Assembly: GCF_019599405.1 (NCBI RefSeq)
Contig: NZ_RKLQ01000001.1
Location: forward strand, 1,668,737 to 1,732,736
Length of the DNA stretch: 64,000 bases
Reading direction: 5' to 3'
Origin: Haloarcula salinisoli
Lineage (GTDB): Archaea; Halobacteriota; Halobacteria; Halobacteriales; Haloarculaceae
Positions 17,324 to 25,562 of the stretch are shown one piece after another; positions within the stretch are counted from its first letter, which is position 1; the number at the start of each line of letters is the position of its first letter. A program made the position numbers and the translations under genes. The notes under the pieces are model-generated. The model was not told where the DNA came from and made no database searches. It saw nothing but the letters and a program-made list of their open reading frames with translations.

Positions 17324-17623
17324 CTAGCGCGCGTACAGCGAGTAGAGGATGACGCCGAGACCCACTGCGGTCATTGAACTGGAGATGAAGACGCTGGTGT
17401 AGAGCAGGTCCTCGGCGAAGTACATCTCCGCGACCAGGTCGAGCGCCCCTCCGAGTATCGCGCCGACGGTGATGACACCGAACCCCAGCGTGAGCCACCA
17501 GTGCTGTGCAGCGCCGGTCCGTCTGTAGGTCTTATACGAGAAGTACGTAATCAGCCCGCCCAGGACGAGGATGAGCGTCTTCGCGACAACGATACCAATC
17601 TGCGAGCTTGGGATGTGTACCAT
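17324..17623 (-). CDS. Small three-span membrane protein (DUF7521-like), copy 1
   Basis: A 99-residue paralogue of the next gene downstream: VAKTLILVLGGLITYFSYKTYRRTG, then two further helices and an ILYSLYAR end. A purine-rich GGAG lies nine bases before the ATG, and the stop of the winged-helix gene is only two bases upstream, so it is an internal operon gene translated by a Shine-Dalgarno mechanism. Confidence 0.78.
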   Translation of the reverse strand: MVHIPSSQIGIVVAKTLILVLGGLITYFSYKTYRRTGAAQHWWLTLGFGVITVGAILGGALDLVAEMYFAEDLLYTSVFISSSMTAVGLGVILYSLYAR

Positions 17624-17625
17624 AG

Positions 17626-18003
17626 TTAGGTCTCCTTTCGAATTTCCGACCAGAGGTTCTCCAGGCGCTGGTCCGGCGACCGGGCCCGGTGAGCGATATC
17701 GACCTCGAACTCGCGAGCCTCGTCCAGCGCGATGACGACCTCCTCGAAGTCGATAGCGTAGCGGCTGGCGTGCTGGCCGTCCGACCGGACCTCGACGCCC
17801 TCGTACAGCAACGAGGAGTCCGTGAGCAGTTCCAGCTTCCGGTAGGTCGTCGAGAGCGGGACCCCGCTTGCCTCCGATATCTCGTTTGCGGTCATCGGTT
17901 CCGCCAGCACGCTGACGATCGACCGACAGTCCTCGTCGTCCAGCGCGTCGAGCACCGTCGTCAGTGTCGGCGTCTCCTCGTCGGCCACGGGGTCCCGGAC
18001 CAT
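17626..18003 (-). CDS. Winged-helix (ArsR-like) transcriptional regulator
   Basis: A 125-residue regulator. The wing-helix core lies at about residues 17-80: VLDALDDEDCRSIVSVLAE, MTANEISEASGVPLSTTYRKLELL and DGQHASRYAIDFE. It heads a probable operon with two DUF7521-like membrane proteins and the GluTR-like protein. I prefer the ATG that lies about 28 bases after a TATA-like CTAAACCC; a longer form by 13 codons is possible but would start inside the promoter. Confidence 0.85.
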   Translation of the reverse strand: MVRDPVADEETPTLTTVLDALDDEDCRSIVSVLAEPMTANEISEASGVPLSTTYRKLELLTDSSLLYEGVEVRSDGQHASRYAIDFEEVVIALDEAREFEVDIAHRARSPDQRLENLWSEIRKET

Positions 18004-18328
18004 CCTTGACAGGCGTTCTTGTCGCGACGGGTTTAGTCTCACCGGCTCGCCTGTCAGACTACCGCTATGTGGCGGTTTCGGCGATTTGACACGCTGATTC
18101 GTGGCCGCTGAATATAAACGATGCTGCGATTATCAGTGGCCGGGAACGGTTCCGTCGGTCCGGGAACGCCCATCGGAGGGTTTGACCCCCCGCCGAGAAA
18201 TACCACCTATGACCGACCAAGCCGAGCCTCGCAGGCCCTCGGCGGGCCGGGTCGGGACACCCCCCGCCGGTTCCCAGTCGCTGAGAACGCACTGGCAGCG
18301 TTTTTTCCAGACGACCCCTGGCACCGGT

Positions 18329-18658
18329 ATGGACACGCTGGAAACCGTCGACGCCCCGCGCGGAGACACCACTCGCGAGTGGGAAGTATTCTGCCGCGAG
18401 ACCGAATCGGAGCCGCTCACCCACGTCGGCAGCGTGAGCGCACCGACGGCCGCCGTCGCCAGGGACCAGGCCGCGACGCTGTTCGGGCACGCGGCCACAG
18501 CGCTGTGGCTGTGCCCGGCCGACGAGACGGTCCGGGTCCAGGAGCAGGCGCTTGGCGTCGGTGAGACAACGGCAGCCGAGCCGGACGACAGTGAGTCGGC
18601 ACCTACGATGGATGAAGACCGGATGAACGCCGAGACGCTGCGGGGTGAAGCCGAATGA
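18329..18658 (+). CDS. Candidate RiPP precursor, PaaB-like fold (Htur_1727 type)
   Basis: A 109-residue acidic protein. Its core, REWEVFCRETESEPLTHVGS followed by APTAAVARDQAATLFGHAATALWLCPAD, resembles phenylacetate-degradation protein PaaB and matches what I recall of the Htur_1727 family, annotated as candidate ribosomal peptides partnered with a radical SAM enzyme. The tail after the core is low-complexity and acidic. The gene overlaps the radical SAM gene by four bases (ATGA). The start is placed at the ATG about 25 bases after a T6 element; an upstream ATG at 18209 would add 40 residues with unusual codon use. Confidence 0.7.
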   Translation: MDTLETVDAPRGDTTREWEVFCRETESEPLTHVGSVSAPTAAVARDQAATLFGHAATALWLCPADETVRVQEQALGVGETTAAEPDDSESAPTMDEDRMNAETLRGEAE

Positions 18659-19866
18659 TATCCGTCTCCAAACTGCTGACTGGGCTGGACGCCGAGGGCG
18701 ACGGGCTGCGGTACGACGCGGCCGAGGAGTCGACGAAGCGCCAGATACGGAATCGGAAACAGCGCCGCCCAGTCGTCGTCTGGAACGTCACCAAGCAGTG
18801 TAACCTCTACTGTGACCACTGCTACGCCGCCGCCGACACCGAGATCGCCGACGGGGAGCTGTCGACTGCCGAAGGGAAGGCACTCCTCGACGACCTCGCC
18901 GACTACGGCGCGCCAGTCGTCCTGTTCTCGGGTGGCGAACCTCTCGTCCGAGAGGACCTGGAAGAACTCGTCGCGTACGCGGCCGACGCCGGTATCAGGC
19001 CGGTGCTCTCGACGAACGGGACGCTGCTCACGCCCGGTCGGGCTCGGTCGCTCCGCGATGCGGGGCTGGCCTACGCCGGCGTCTCCGTCGACGGGCTGCC
19101 AGAGCGAAACGACGACTTTCGCGGCGTCGAAGGCGCCTTCGATGGCGCGCTCCAGGGAATCGAGAACTGCCTCGACGCCGGCCTGAAGACCGGCCTGCGC
19201 TACACCATCACCGAGCGCAACGCCGCCGACCTGGAGGGCGTGGTCGACGTGCTGACCGACGTCGGCGTCGACCGGTTCTGCTTCTATCACCTGGACTACG
19301 GCGGTCGGGGGACCGAAATCGTCGACGCGGACCTCTCGCCCGCGGACCGCCGCGAGGCCGTCACACAGGTCTGTGACATGACCCGCGAATATCACGCCCG
19401 TGGCGAGGAGATAGAGACGTTGCTGGTGGGCAACTACGCCGACGCAGCCTATCTGGTGGAGTACGCCCGGGAACACATGGGCGAGGCCCAGGCTCGACGG
19501 GTCTACGAGTACCTCCGGGTCAACGGCGGCGACCCGACCGGTGAACGGGTCGCCGACATCGACTACCAGGGGAACGTCCATCTCACGCAGTTCTGGCAGG
19601 GCTACTCGCTTGGGAACGTCCGGGACCGCTCCTTTGGCGCCATCTGGGAGGACGAGTCGAACCCGCTCCTGGGGGCGCTCCGCAATCGCGAGGCCCACCT
19701 CTCGGGGCGCTGTGCGGACTGCCGGTACGCCGAGGTGTGTCGCGGCGCCTCCCGGCTCCGTGCGCTGACGGTCGAGAACGACCCTTTCGCACCGGACCCG
19801 CAGTGCTATCTGACCGACGACGAGGTGCGTGGTTCGAGGCCCTTCGACGGGGTGGTGTCTGACTGA
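18655..19866 (+). CDS. Radical SAM/SPASM protein
   Basis: A 403-residue radical SAM enzyme. The 4Fe-4S motif is CNLYCDHCY near residues 51-59, followed by the SAM-binding FSGGEPLVREDL, LSTNGTLL and VSVDG segments of the partial TIM barrel. The C-terminal SPASM-type region has CADCRYAEVCRGASR and a final cysteine in PDPQCYL, so auxiliary clusters are likely. Such proteins modify peptides or haem. ATGA overlap with the PaaB-like gene argues that this is its substrate or partner. A haem-synthesis (AhbC/AhbD-like) role is the main alternative, since those enzymes share this architecture. Confidence 0.88.
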   Translation: MISVSKLLTGLDAEGDGLRYDAAEESTKRQIRNRKQRRPVVVWNVTKQCNLYCDHCYAAADTEIADGELSTAEGKALLDDLADYGAPVVLFSGGEPLVREDLEELVAYAADAGIRPVLSTNGTLLTPGRARSLRDAGLAYAGVSVDGLPERNDDFRGVEGAFDGALQGIENCLDAGLKTGLRYTITERNAADLEGVVDVLTDVGVDRFCFYHLDYGGRGTEIVDADLSPADRREAVTQVCDMTREYHARGEEIETLLVGNYADAAYLVEYAREHMGEAQARRVYEYLRVNGGDPTGERVADIDYQGNVHLTQFWQGYSLGNVRDRSFGAIWEDESNPLLGALRNREAHLSGRCADCRYAEVCRGASRLRALTVENDPFAPDPQCYLTDDEVRGSRPFDGVVSD

Positions 19867-19912
19867 AACGCGGACCGGGGCGCTTTTGCCCCATCCATTG
19901 CTACCTCAGGGC

Positions 19913-20599
19913 GTGCTGTCGGTCGAGCTTCACACACACTCGTCGCTGTCCCACGACGGCCGGGACCCAATCGAGTTGCTCCTCGAACAGGCCCGCGCCG
20001 TGGGACTGGACGCCCTGGCCGTCACGGACCACGATGAGCTCGAAGCCAGCCTTCGGGCCGCCGAGCTGGCCCCTGACTACGGGCTGGTGGGTATCCCCGG
20101 GATGGAGGTCACCTGCGAGGCCGGACACGTCCTCGCGCTCGGTATCTCAGAGGCGATTCCGCCGGGGCTGTCCTTCGCCGCAACGCTCGACCGCATCCGC
20201 GAGCAGGGCGGGCTGGCCGTGGTTCCCCATCCGTTTCAGGAGTCACGCCACGGCGTCCTCGACAAGATATCCAAGGAGGAGCTCGCGACCGCCGACGCTA
20301 TCGAGGTGTACAACTCCCGCCTGCTCACCGGGCGCTCGAACCGACAGGCCGAACGGTTCGCCAGACGGCGGGGGCTGCCGATGACAGCCGGCAGCGACGC
20401 CCACATCGCCGAGATGGTCGGACAGGCGGTGACGACGGTCGACGCCGACGAGGCGTCGGTCGCCGCGATTCTTTCCGCCATCCGCGAGGGACGGACCACC
20501 GTCGAGGGAGAACGAACGCCGTGGCGCATCAGCTTGCGGCAGGCTGCCGGCGGCGTCAAGCGCCGGATTACGGGCCGCCTGAACGGCTTGCTGGAGTGA
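19913..20599 (+). CDS. PHP domain metal-dependent phosphoesterase
   Basis: A 228-residue PHP protein. Metal-binding motifs are in order: ELHTHSSLSHDGRD near the start, AVTDHDELEA, GMEVTCEAGHVLALGI, VVPHPFQ and TAGSDAHIAEMVG. It resembles the YciV/RNase AM-like branch and the PHP domain-only phosphoesterases of haloarchaea. The start is a GTG about 25 bases after a CTTTTG TATA-like element; it lies 46 bases after the radical SAM gene on the same strand, so a shared transcript is possible. Confidence 0.88.
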   Translation: MLSVELHTHSSLSHDGRDPIELLLEQARAVGLDALAVTDHDELEASLRAAELAPDYGLVGIPGMEVTCEAGHVLALGISEAIPPGLSFAATLDRIREQGGLAVVPHPFQESRHGVLDKISKEELATADAIEVYNSRLLTGRSNRQAERFARRRGLPMTAGSDAHIAEMVGQAVTTVDADEASVAAILSAIREGRTTVEGERTPWRISLRQAAGGVKRRITGRLNGLLE

Positions 20600-20602
20600 C
20601 CG

Positions 20603-21676
20603 ATGCGGGGTGCACCGGAAGATATCGTTCGCGAGGCGCTGACTAGTGGCGACCCGCTACCCGGCACGACCGGCTTCGCCGGTGCGGTAGACGGCGTGCT
20701 GGTCAGGGACGTCCTCGGCCGGGAGCCGCTGTTCGTCGGGACCGACCCGGACAACGGGGACTGGAGCCACGATCTCGCCGACCTGACGGCGCCCCAGTTG
20801 TTCCCGGCCGGACGGGTACTGGGTACCGGCGAGCTTCGAGAGGCCTGGACGCTTCCCGACCCCGAGCCCTTCGACGACCGGGCGACCGCCGTCGAACACG
20901 TCCGTGAGGCCGTCGAGACGAGCGTCGACGCGGTCGAGACCGACGGCCTGGCCATCGCCTTCTCGGGTGGGGTGGACTCCGCACTGCTTGCCGCTCGCCT
21001 CGACGCGCCGCTGTACGTCGCCGGCTTCCCCGAGAGTCACGACGTCGAAGCAGCACGGTCGGCCGCCGACCTGCTGGACCGCGAACTTCGAGTCGTCGAA
21101 CTCACCCACGACGCAATCGAGCGGGCGGTTCCCGAGATCGCTGCCGCGACGGGACGGACCGACGCGATGTCGGTCCAGATTGCCCTGCCGCTGTATCTCA
21201 CGGCCGAGCGCGTCGCCGCTGACGGGTTCGACCGCCTCGCACTGGGCCAGGGCGCCGACGAGCTCTTTGGCGGCTACGCCAAGGTCGAGAAGGCACCCGA
21301 GGACCCCCGCGTCGAGGCCGACACTGTCCGGGGTGCCCAGCGGGAGGTCATCGACACGCTGCCGGACCAGCTCCCGCGGGACGTGCTGGCGCTGCGCGGG
21401 GCTGGGGTCGAGCCAGTGACACCGTTGCTCCACGACCGCGTGGTGTCCGTGGCGCTGCGGCTCGACGACCAGATGCTCGTCGACGGGGAGACCCGCAAGT
21501 GGGCGCTCCGACAGGCCGCGCTGGGGTCACTGCCCGAGGCTATCGCGATGCGGGACAAGAAGGCCGCCCAGTACGGTTCGCTGGCCGCACGCGAACTCGA
21601 CCGGCTGGCCCGCCAGGCCGGCTACAAGCGCCGGATGGACGACCACGTCGGGCAGTACATCGACTCGCTCCTGTAG
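20603..21676 (+). CDS. Asparagine synthase-like ATPase lacking a glutaminase domain
   Basis: A 357-residue protein with an asparagine-synthase C-terminal domain. The PP-loop AIAFSGGVDSALLAARL is near residues 116-132, the second signature LGQGADELFGGYAKVE near 214, and the C-terminal MRDKKAAQYGS resembles the AsnB lysine/arginine region. The N-terminal 80 residues are too short for a class-II glutaminase and lack a Cys at position 2, so ammonia or another amine must be the donor. It follows the PHP gene by three bases. Substrate unknown; a peptide-modifying cyclase is conceivable but not supported beyond location. Confidence 0.82.
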   Translation: MRGAPEDIVREALTSGDPLPGTTGFAGAVDGVLVRDVLGREPLFVGTDPDNGDWSHDLADLTAPQLFPAGRVLGTGELREAWTLPDPEPFDDRATAVEHVREAVETSVDAVETDGLAIAFSGGVDSALLAARLDAPLYVAGFPESHDVEAARSAADLLDRELRVVELTHDAIERAVPEIAAATGRTDAMSVQIALPLYLTAERVAADGFDRLALGQGADELFGGYAKVEKAPEDPRVEADTVRGAQREVIDTLPDQLPRDVLALRGAGVEPVTPLLHDRVVSVALRLDDQMLVDGETRKWALRQAALGSLPEAIAMRDKKAAQYGSLAARELDRLARQAGYKRRMDDHVGQYIDSLL

Positions 21677-21877
21677 CGAACGGACGGCCAGCGGCGAGAC
21701 ACGGACCGGTCGGCCGCCGACGTAGCTAGGCCGGCCCGCGGCAGTTCTCAGCGCATAGGCGTGGGTGGTCACGTGCTCGTATTTGAAGCTACGGCCGGCG
21801 CCCAGCCACTGGGCTCTCTGCCACGAGTAATTAAATATAATTAGTTTTTAGTTCGGGCAGGTGGTAGAAAATCGCAA

Positions 21878-21955
21878 ATGACAGTCGCTCGTCACGCAGA
21901 GACAGCTTCGACAGGCCAACAACAGTGCCAGGTCGTCCATCTGGACTGGAGGTGA
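21878..21955 (+). CDS. Possible 25-residue leader peptide before the DUF2061 gene
   Basis: A short frame (MTVARHAETAST..., with Gln-Gln-Gln-Cys near the end) begins about 27 bases after a TTTTTAG TATA-like element in a strongly AT-rich stretch (21828-21851). Its TGA stop lies inside the GGAGGTGA ribosome binding site of the next gene, a classic translational coupling layout. Too short to prove by codon use alone. Confidence 0.35.
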   Translation: MTVARHAETASTGQQQCQVVHLDWR

Positions 21956-21961
21956 ACAGCC

Positions 21962-22168
21962 GTGGTACAGCACCGGCGGTCCCTCGTCAAGGCCGTCAGC
22001 TACCGGCTGTTCGCGACCTCTGTCGTCTTCGCCATCGCGTTCATCTTTACGGGTGAGCTGGGGTCGTCCGCGAAAATCGGACTCTCGGCGGCCGTCGCGA
22101 AGACGCTACTGTACTATCTCTGGGAGCGCCTCTGGACCGCCATCGACTGGGGGACCGAGCCGGCGTAG
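21962..22168 (+). CDS. DUF2061 membrane protein
   Basis: A 68-residue DUF2061 protein with two hydrophobic segments: RSLVKAVSYRLFATSVVFAIAF opens it and the conserved KTLLYYLWERLW-x-I-x-WG closes it. In bacteria DUF2061 is often linked to sulfate activation genes; nothing of that kind is adjacent here. The start is GTG, six bases after a perfect GGAGGTGA (21948-21955), unusual in a genome that mostly uses leaderless starts. Confidence 0.88.
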   Translation: MVQHRRSLVKAVSYRLFATSVVFAIAFIFTGELGSSAKIGLSAAVAKTLLYYLWERLWTAIDWGTEPA

Positions 22169-22169
22169 G

Positions 22170-22646
22170 TCAGCGGTCGCCGACGGTCTCGATGGCCCGT
22201 CGGCCGATTTCCACCACGTCCGCCGGAATCTCGTCGCTGCGGGCGCGCAGTTCCTCGGCGGTGAACCACGTCCAGTCCTCGGCCGGCTGTTCGCCGGGAC
22301 CCGGATTGATGTCCCTGGCCGGCGCGGCGCCGTAGAAGATGAAATCGATGTGCTGGTGGCCCACCTCGCCGTTCTGGTCGACGTTGATATCCTCGACCAG
22401 GAAGTGCTGGGGCTGGGGAATCGACCGAACTGTCTCGCTCGTAATCGCCTCCTGTGGCGCGACGAGGTCGACTGCCATCCCTAGCTCCTCCGCTGTCTCC
22501 CGGAGTGCGGCTTCGTGGGGGAGTTCGTCCCGGTCGAGGTGACCGCCGGCGGGCAGCCACATCTCCAGCTTGTCGTGTTCGTGCAACGCGACGGCCCCGT
22601 CGTGGACGGCGTAGATAGTCGCGACGAAATGCCGAGTTGTCTCCAT
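22170..22646 (-). CDS. NUDIX hydrolase
   Basis: A 158-residue NUDIX protein. The Nudix box Gx5Ex7REUxEExGU is met by GGHLDRDELPHEAALRET followed by AEELGM near residues 33-56. The surrounding LWLPAGGH and the C-terminal TWFTAEEL match typical 8-oxo-dGTP or sugar-nucleotide type hydrolases; the substrate cannot be judged. It is convergent with the DUF2061 gene, one base apart. Confidence 0.92.
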   Translation of the reverse strand: METTRHFVATIYAVHDGAVALHEHDKLEMWLPAGGHLDRDELPHEAALRETAEELGMAVDLVAPQEAITSETVRSIPQPQHFLVEDINVDQNGEVGHQHIDFIFYGAAPARDINPGPGEQPAEDWTWFTAEELRARSDEIPADVVEIGRRAIETVGDR

Positions 22647-22758
22647 GGGCGCGTCGACGTGTCCAGGGGAAAACTGCGTTTCGGAGTGTCGTATCCGGTA
22701 TAACGTATTCGTCCAGCAAAAGGCCGCGGTTAGTAGGTGCTCACTGAAGAGACCGAAC

Positions 22759-23727
22759 CTAGGGGTGGACGCTGTCCTCGGCTTCCAGCAGCTCGTGGTA
22801 GCGGTTCCGAATCGTCACTTCGGAGATACTCGCGACCTCGCTGACCTCGCTCTGGGTGACCTTCTCGTTTGTCAGCAGCGAGGCGGCGTAGACGGCCGCC
22901 GCAGCGAGACCGACCGGCGATTTCCCGGAGTGAACGCCTTCCTCTTTGGCGTTCTGGAGAAGCTGTCGTGCGCGGCGTTCGACCTCCTCGGAGAGTTCCA
23001 GGTCGGAGGCAAAGCGGGGGACGTAGCTCTCGGGGTCGGCAGGCTGGATTTCCAGCGAGAGTTCCCGGACCACGTAGCGGTAGGTGCGGGCGATCTCGTC
23101 CTTGTCGACGCGGGAGACGTTAGCAATCTCGTCCAGCGAGCGGGGTGTCCCCGCCTGGCGGGCGGCGGCGTACAGCGACGCCGTCGAGACGCCCTCGATG
23201 GACCGGCCCGGCAGCAGGTCCTCGTCCAGCGCCCGGCGATAGATGACGCTCGCGGTCTCCCGGACGTTCTCGGGCAGCCCCAGCGCGGAGGCCATCCGGT
23301 CTATCTCACCGAGGGCCTGCTTGAGGTTGCGTTCTTTGGAGTCGCGGGTGCGGAAGCGTTCGTTCCAGGTCCGCAGGCGCTGCATCTTCTCGCGCTGGCG
23401 TGAGGACAGGGAGTTACCGTAGGCGTCCTTGTCCTGCCAGCCGATGTTGGTAGACAGCCCCTTGTCGTGCATCATGTTGGTCGTCGGGGCGCCGACGCGG
23501 GACTTCTGGTCTTTCTCTTTGGAGTCGAACGCGCGCCACTCGGGGCCTGGGTCGATTTCGTCTTCCTCGACGACCAGACCGCAGTCTTCACAGACAGTCT
23601 CGCCGCGTTCACTGTCGGAGAGCAGCGAGCCACCACATTCTGGACAGACCAGTGACTCGTCTTCCTCGGTCTGCTCCTCTTCGGTTTCGCGCTCACTCGT
23701 GTATCGACGGATGGTGGTATCGGTCAT
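22759..23727 (-). CDS. tfb: Transcription initiation factor IIB (TFB)
   Basis: A 322-residue TFB that bridges TBP-TATA and RNA polymerase. A zinc ribbon (CPECGGSLLSDSERGETVCEDCG, split here as two CxxC pairs) occupies about residues 28-50. The B-reader/linker region has GAPTTNMMHDKGLSTNI. Two cyclin-like repeats follow, the second ending in VTQSEVSEVASISEVTIRNR. Haloarchaea carry several tfb paralogues, so this number is not assigned. The gene is divergent from gatC; the 225-base gap contains an AT-rich stretch at 23797-23850 that may hold its promoter and leader. Confidence 0.95.
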   Translation of the reverse strand: MTDTTIRRYTSERETEEEQTEEDESLVCPECGGSLLSDSERGETVCEDCGLVVEEDEIDPGPEWRAFDSKEKDQKSRVGAPTTNMMHDKGLSTNIGWQDKDAYGNSLSSRQREKMQRLRTWNERFRTRDSKERNLKQALGEIDRMASALGLPENVRETASVIYRRALDEDLLPGRSIEGVSTASLYAAARQAGTPRSLDEIANVSRVDKDEIARTYRYVVRELSLEIQPADPESYVPRFASDLELSEEVERRARQLLQNAKEEGVHSGKSPVGLAAAAVYAASLLTNEKVTQSEVSEVASISEVTIRNRYHELLEAEDSVHP

Positions 23728-23952
23728 TGGTTGGGCGAACAGGCGGGTCTGGGGACCCGAGAAACGTCTCTTGTACCCTTCTGTTGTGGCCTGAGCAACT
23801 TAAAACTTTTCCCAAATCACAAAGCTATGATTTTGTTTTCCGAACCAGTGTTCGCGGTACCGGCGCAAATTACTGTTGCACGGTGAACCACCCCAAAGAG
23901 TTGGGCTCGCGGTTCCGAAACGCTTACCGCCGGGCCAGTACTCGAAAATCGC

Positions 23953-24231
23953 ATGAGCGACAACGCTGTCGACGGCGACGAGGTCGCCCACATCGCCGAC
24001 CTCGCCCGCATCGACTTAGAGGAGGCGGAGGTCGAGCGGTTCACCGAGCAGTTCGGCGAGATTCTGGCCGCGTTCGAGGCCCTCGACGAGGTGCCAGAGA
24101 CCGAGCGCGAGGCCGACCTGACCAACGTGATGCGCCCCGACGAGGTCCGCGAGTGTCTGACCCAGGAGGAAGCGCTCCAGAACGCCCCCGACTCGGAAGC
24201 CGGACAGTTCAAAGGTCCGAAGGTGTCGTAG
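23953..24231 (+). CDS. gatC: Asp/Glu-tRNA amidotransferase subunit GatC
   Basis: A 92-residue GatC, the small scaffold that holds GatA to GatB in the amidotransferase making Gln-tRNA(Gln) and Asn-tRNA(Asn). It shows VAHIADLARIDLEEAEVERF, FGEILAAFEALDEV and the C-terminal LQNAPDSEAGQFKGPKV. Its stop codon is followed directly by the gatA ATG. GatB is not in this window. Confidence 0.95.
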   Translation: MSDNAVDGDEVAHIADLARIDLEEAEVERFTEQFGEILAAFEALDEVPETEREADLTNVMRPDEVRECLTQEEALQNAPDSEAGQFKGPKVS

Positions 24232-25512
24232 ATGGGCGACTACAACGCCTACATCGCCACCGACACAATCGAGGGCACCGACGACGGCCCACTCGCCGGC
24301 CGCACCGTCGCGGTCAAGGACAACATCTCCACGAAAGACGTCCAGACGACCTGTGGCTCGGCGATGCTCGACGGCTACGTCCCGCCCTACGACGCGACGG
24401 TCGTCGAGCGGCTCAAAGACGCTGGCGCAACCATCCCCGGCAAGACGAACATGGACGAGTTCGGGATGGGGACGACCACGGAGACGTCGGCATACGGTGC
24501 CGTCGAGAACCCGGTGGCGGAGGGTCACGTTCCCGGGGGCTCCTCCGGTGGCTCCGCCGCGGTGGTCGCCGCCGGCGACGCGGACATGGCGCTTGGCTCC
24601 GACACCGGTGGCTCGATTCGCTGTCCCGCCGCGTTCTGCGGCGTCGTCGGTATCAAACCGACCTACGGGCTGGTCTCGCGGTACGGACTCGTGGCCTACG
24701 CCAACAGTCTCGAACAGATCGGTCCCATCGCCCCCTCCGTCGAGGACGCGGCCGAACTACTGGAGGTCATCGCCGGTCCCGACGAGCGCGACGGCACTAC
24801 CCGCGATGCGACCGACCACGGGAGCGACTACGACTTCGCGGCGGCCGCCGACGGCGACGTGGACGGGCTCTCCATCGGCGTCCCGACCGAGCTCCTGGAC
24901 GGGGCCGACGAGGCCGTCGTCGAGACGTTCTGGGATGCTATCGACGACCTCCAAGCACAGGGCGCGAGCTACCACGAGGTCACGCTGCCGAGCGTCGAAC
25001 ACGCCGTCGAGGCCTACTACGTCATCGCCATGAGTGAGGCGTCCTCGAACCTCGCTCGCTTCGACGGGGTCCGCTACGGCAAATCAGGCGGCGAAGGGAA
25101 CTGGAACGAGAGTTTCGCGCAGGCCCGCGAGGAAGGCTTCGGCGAGGAGGTCAAACGCCGTGTCCTGCTTGGCACCTACGCGCTCTCGGCGGGCTACCAC
25201 GACAAGTACTACAAGAAGGCCCAGGACGCCCGTGCGTGGGTCAAGCAGGACTTCGACGAGGCCCTTTCCGACGCCGACGTGCTCGCCTCACCGACGATGC
25301 CAGTGCCACCGATGAAACGCGGCGAGAGTCTGGACGACCCGCTGACGATGTATCTCGCCGACGCCAACACGACCCCGGTGAACCTGGCGAACCTGCCGGC
25401 TATCTCGGTTCCGGCCGGTGAGACCGACGACGGGCTCCCCGTCGGCCTCCAGCTCGTCGGGCCGGCCTTCGGTGAGAAGACGATTATCCGCGCGGGCAGC
25501 GCGCTGGCCTAA
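24232..25512 (+). CDS. gatA: Asp/Glu-tRNA amidotransferase subunit GatA
   Basis: A 426-residue GatA of the amidase-signature family, which releases ammonia from glutamine. The Ser-cisSer-Lys triad is visible: VAVKDNIS (Lys), PGGSSGGSAAVVAAGD and LGSDTGGSIRCPAAFCG (serines). It is somewhat shorter at the N-terminus than bacterial GatA, as usual in haloarchaea. The last 12 codons (EKTIIRAGSALA) are partly repeated 160 bases downstream, outside the gene. Confidence 0.96.
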   Translation: MGDYNAYIATDTIEGTDDGPLAGRTVAVKDNISTKDVQTTCGSAMLDGYVPPYDATVVERLKDAGATIPGKTNMDEFGMGTTTETSAYGAVENPVAEGHVPGGSSGGSAAVVAAGDADMALGSDTGGSIRCPAAFCGVVGIKPTYGLVSRYGLVAYANSLEQIGPIAPSVEDAAELLEVIAGPDERDGTTRDATDHGSDYDFAAAADGDVDGLSIGVPTELLDGADEAVVETFWDAIDDLQAQGASYHEVTLPSVEHAVEAYYVIAMSEASSNLARFDGVRYGKSGGEGNWNESFAQAREEGFGEEVKRRVLLGTYALSAGYHDKYYKKAQDARAWVKQDFDEALSDADVLASPTMPVPPMKRGESLDDPLTMYLADANTTPVNLANLPAISVPAGETDDGLPVGLQLVGPAFGEKTIIRAGSALA

Positions 25513-25517
25513 TAACA

Positions 25518-25553
25518 CCGAACTCGCGCCACCGGCGCGAGTTCGGCCTTTTT
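25518..25553 (+). terminator. Terminator of the gatCA operon
   Basis: A 13-bp perfect stem (25518-25530 with 25534-25546, loop ACC) beginning five bases after the gatA stop is followed by CCTTTTT. It has the form of an intrinsic terminator. Confidence 0.75.
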
Positions 25554-25562
25554 CGCCCACGT

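Noticed and set aside
18209..18328. Longer N-terminus for the RiPP candidate
   Set aside because: Codon use is atypical and a T6 promoter-like element lies within it, about 25 bases before the chosen ATG.
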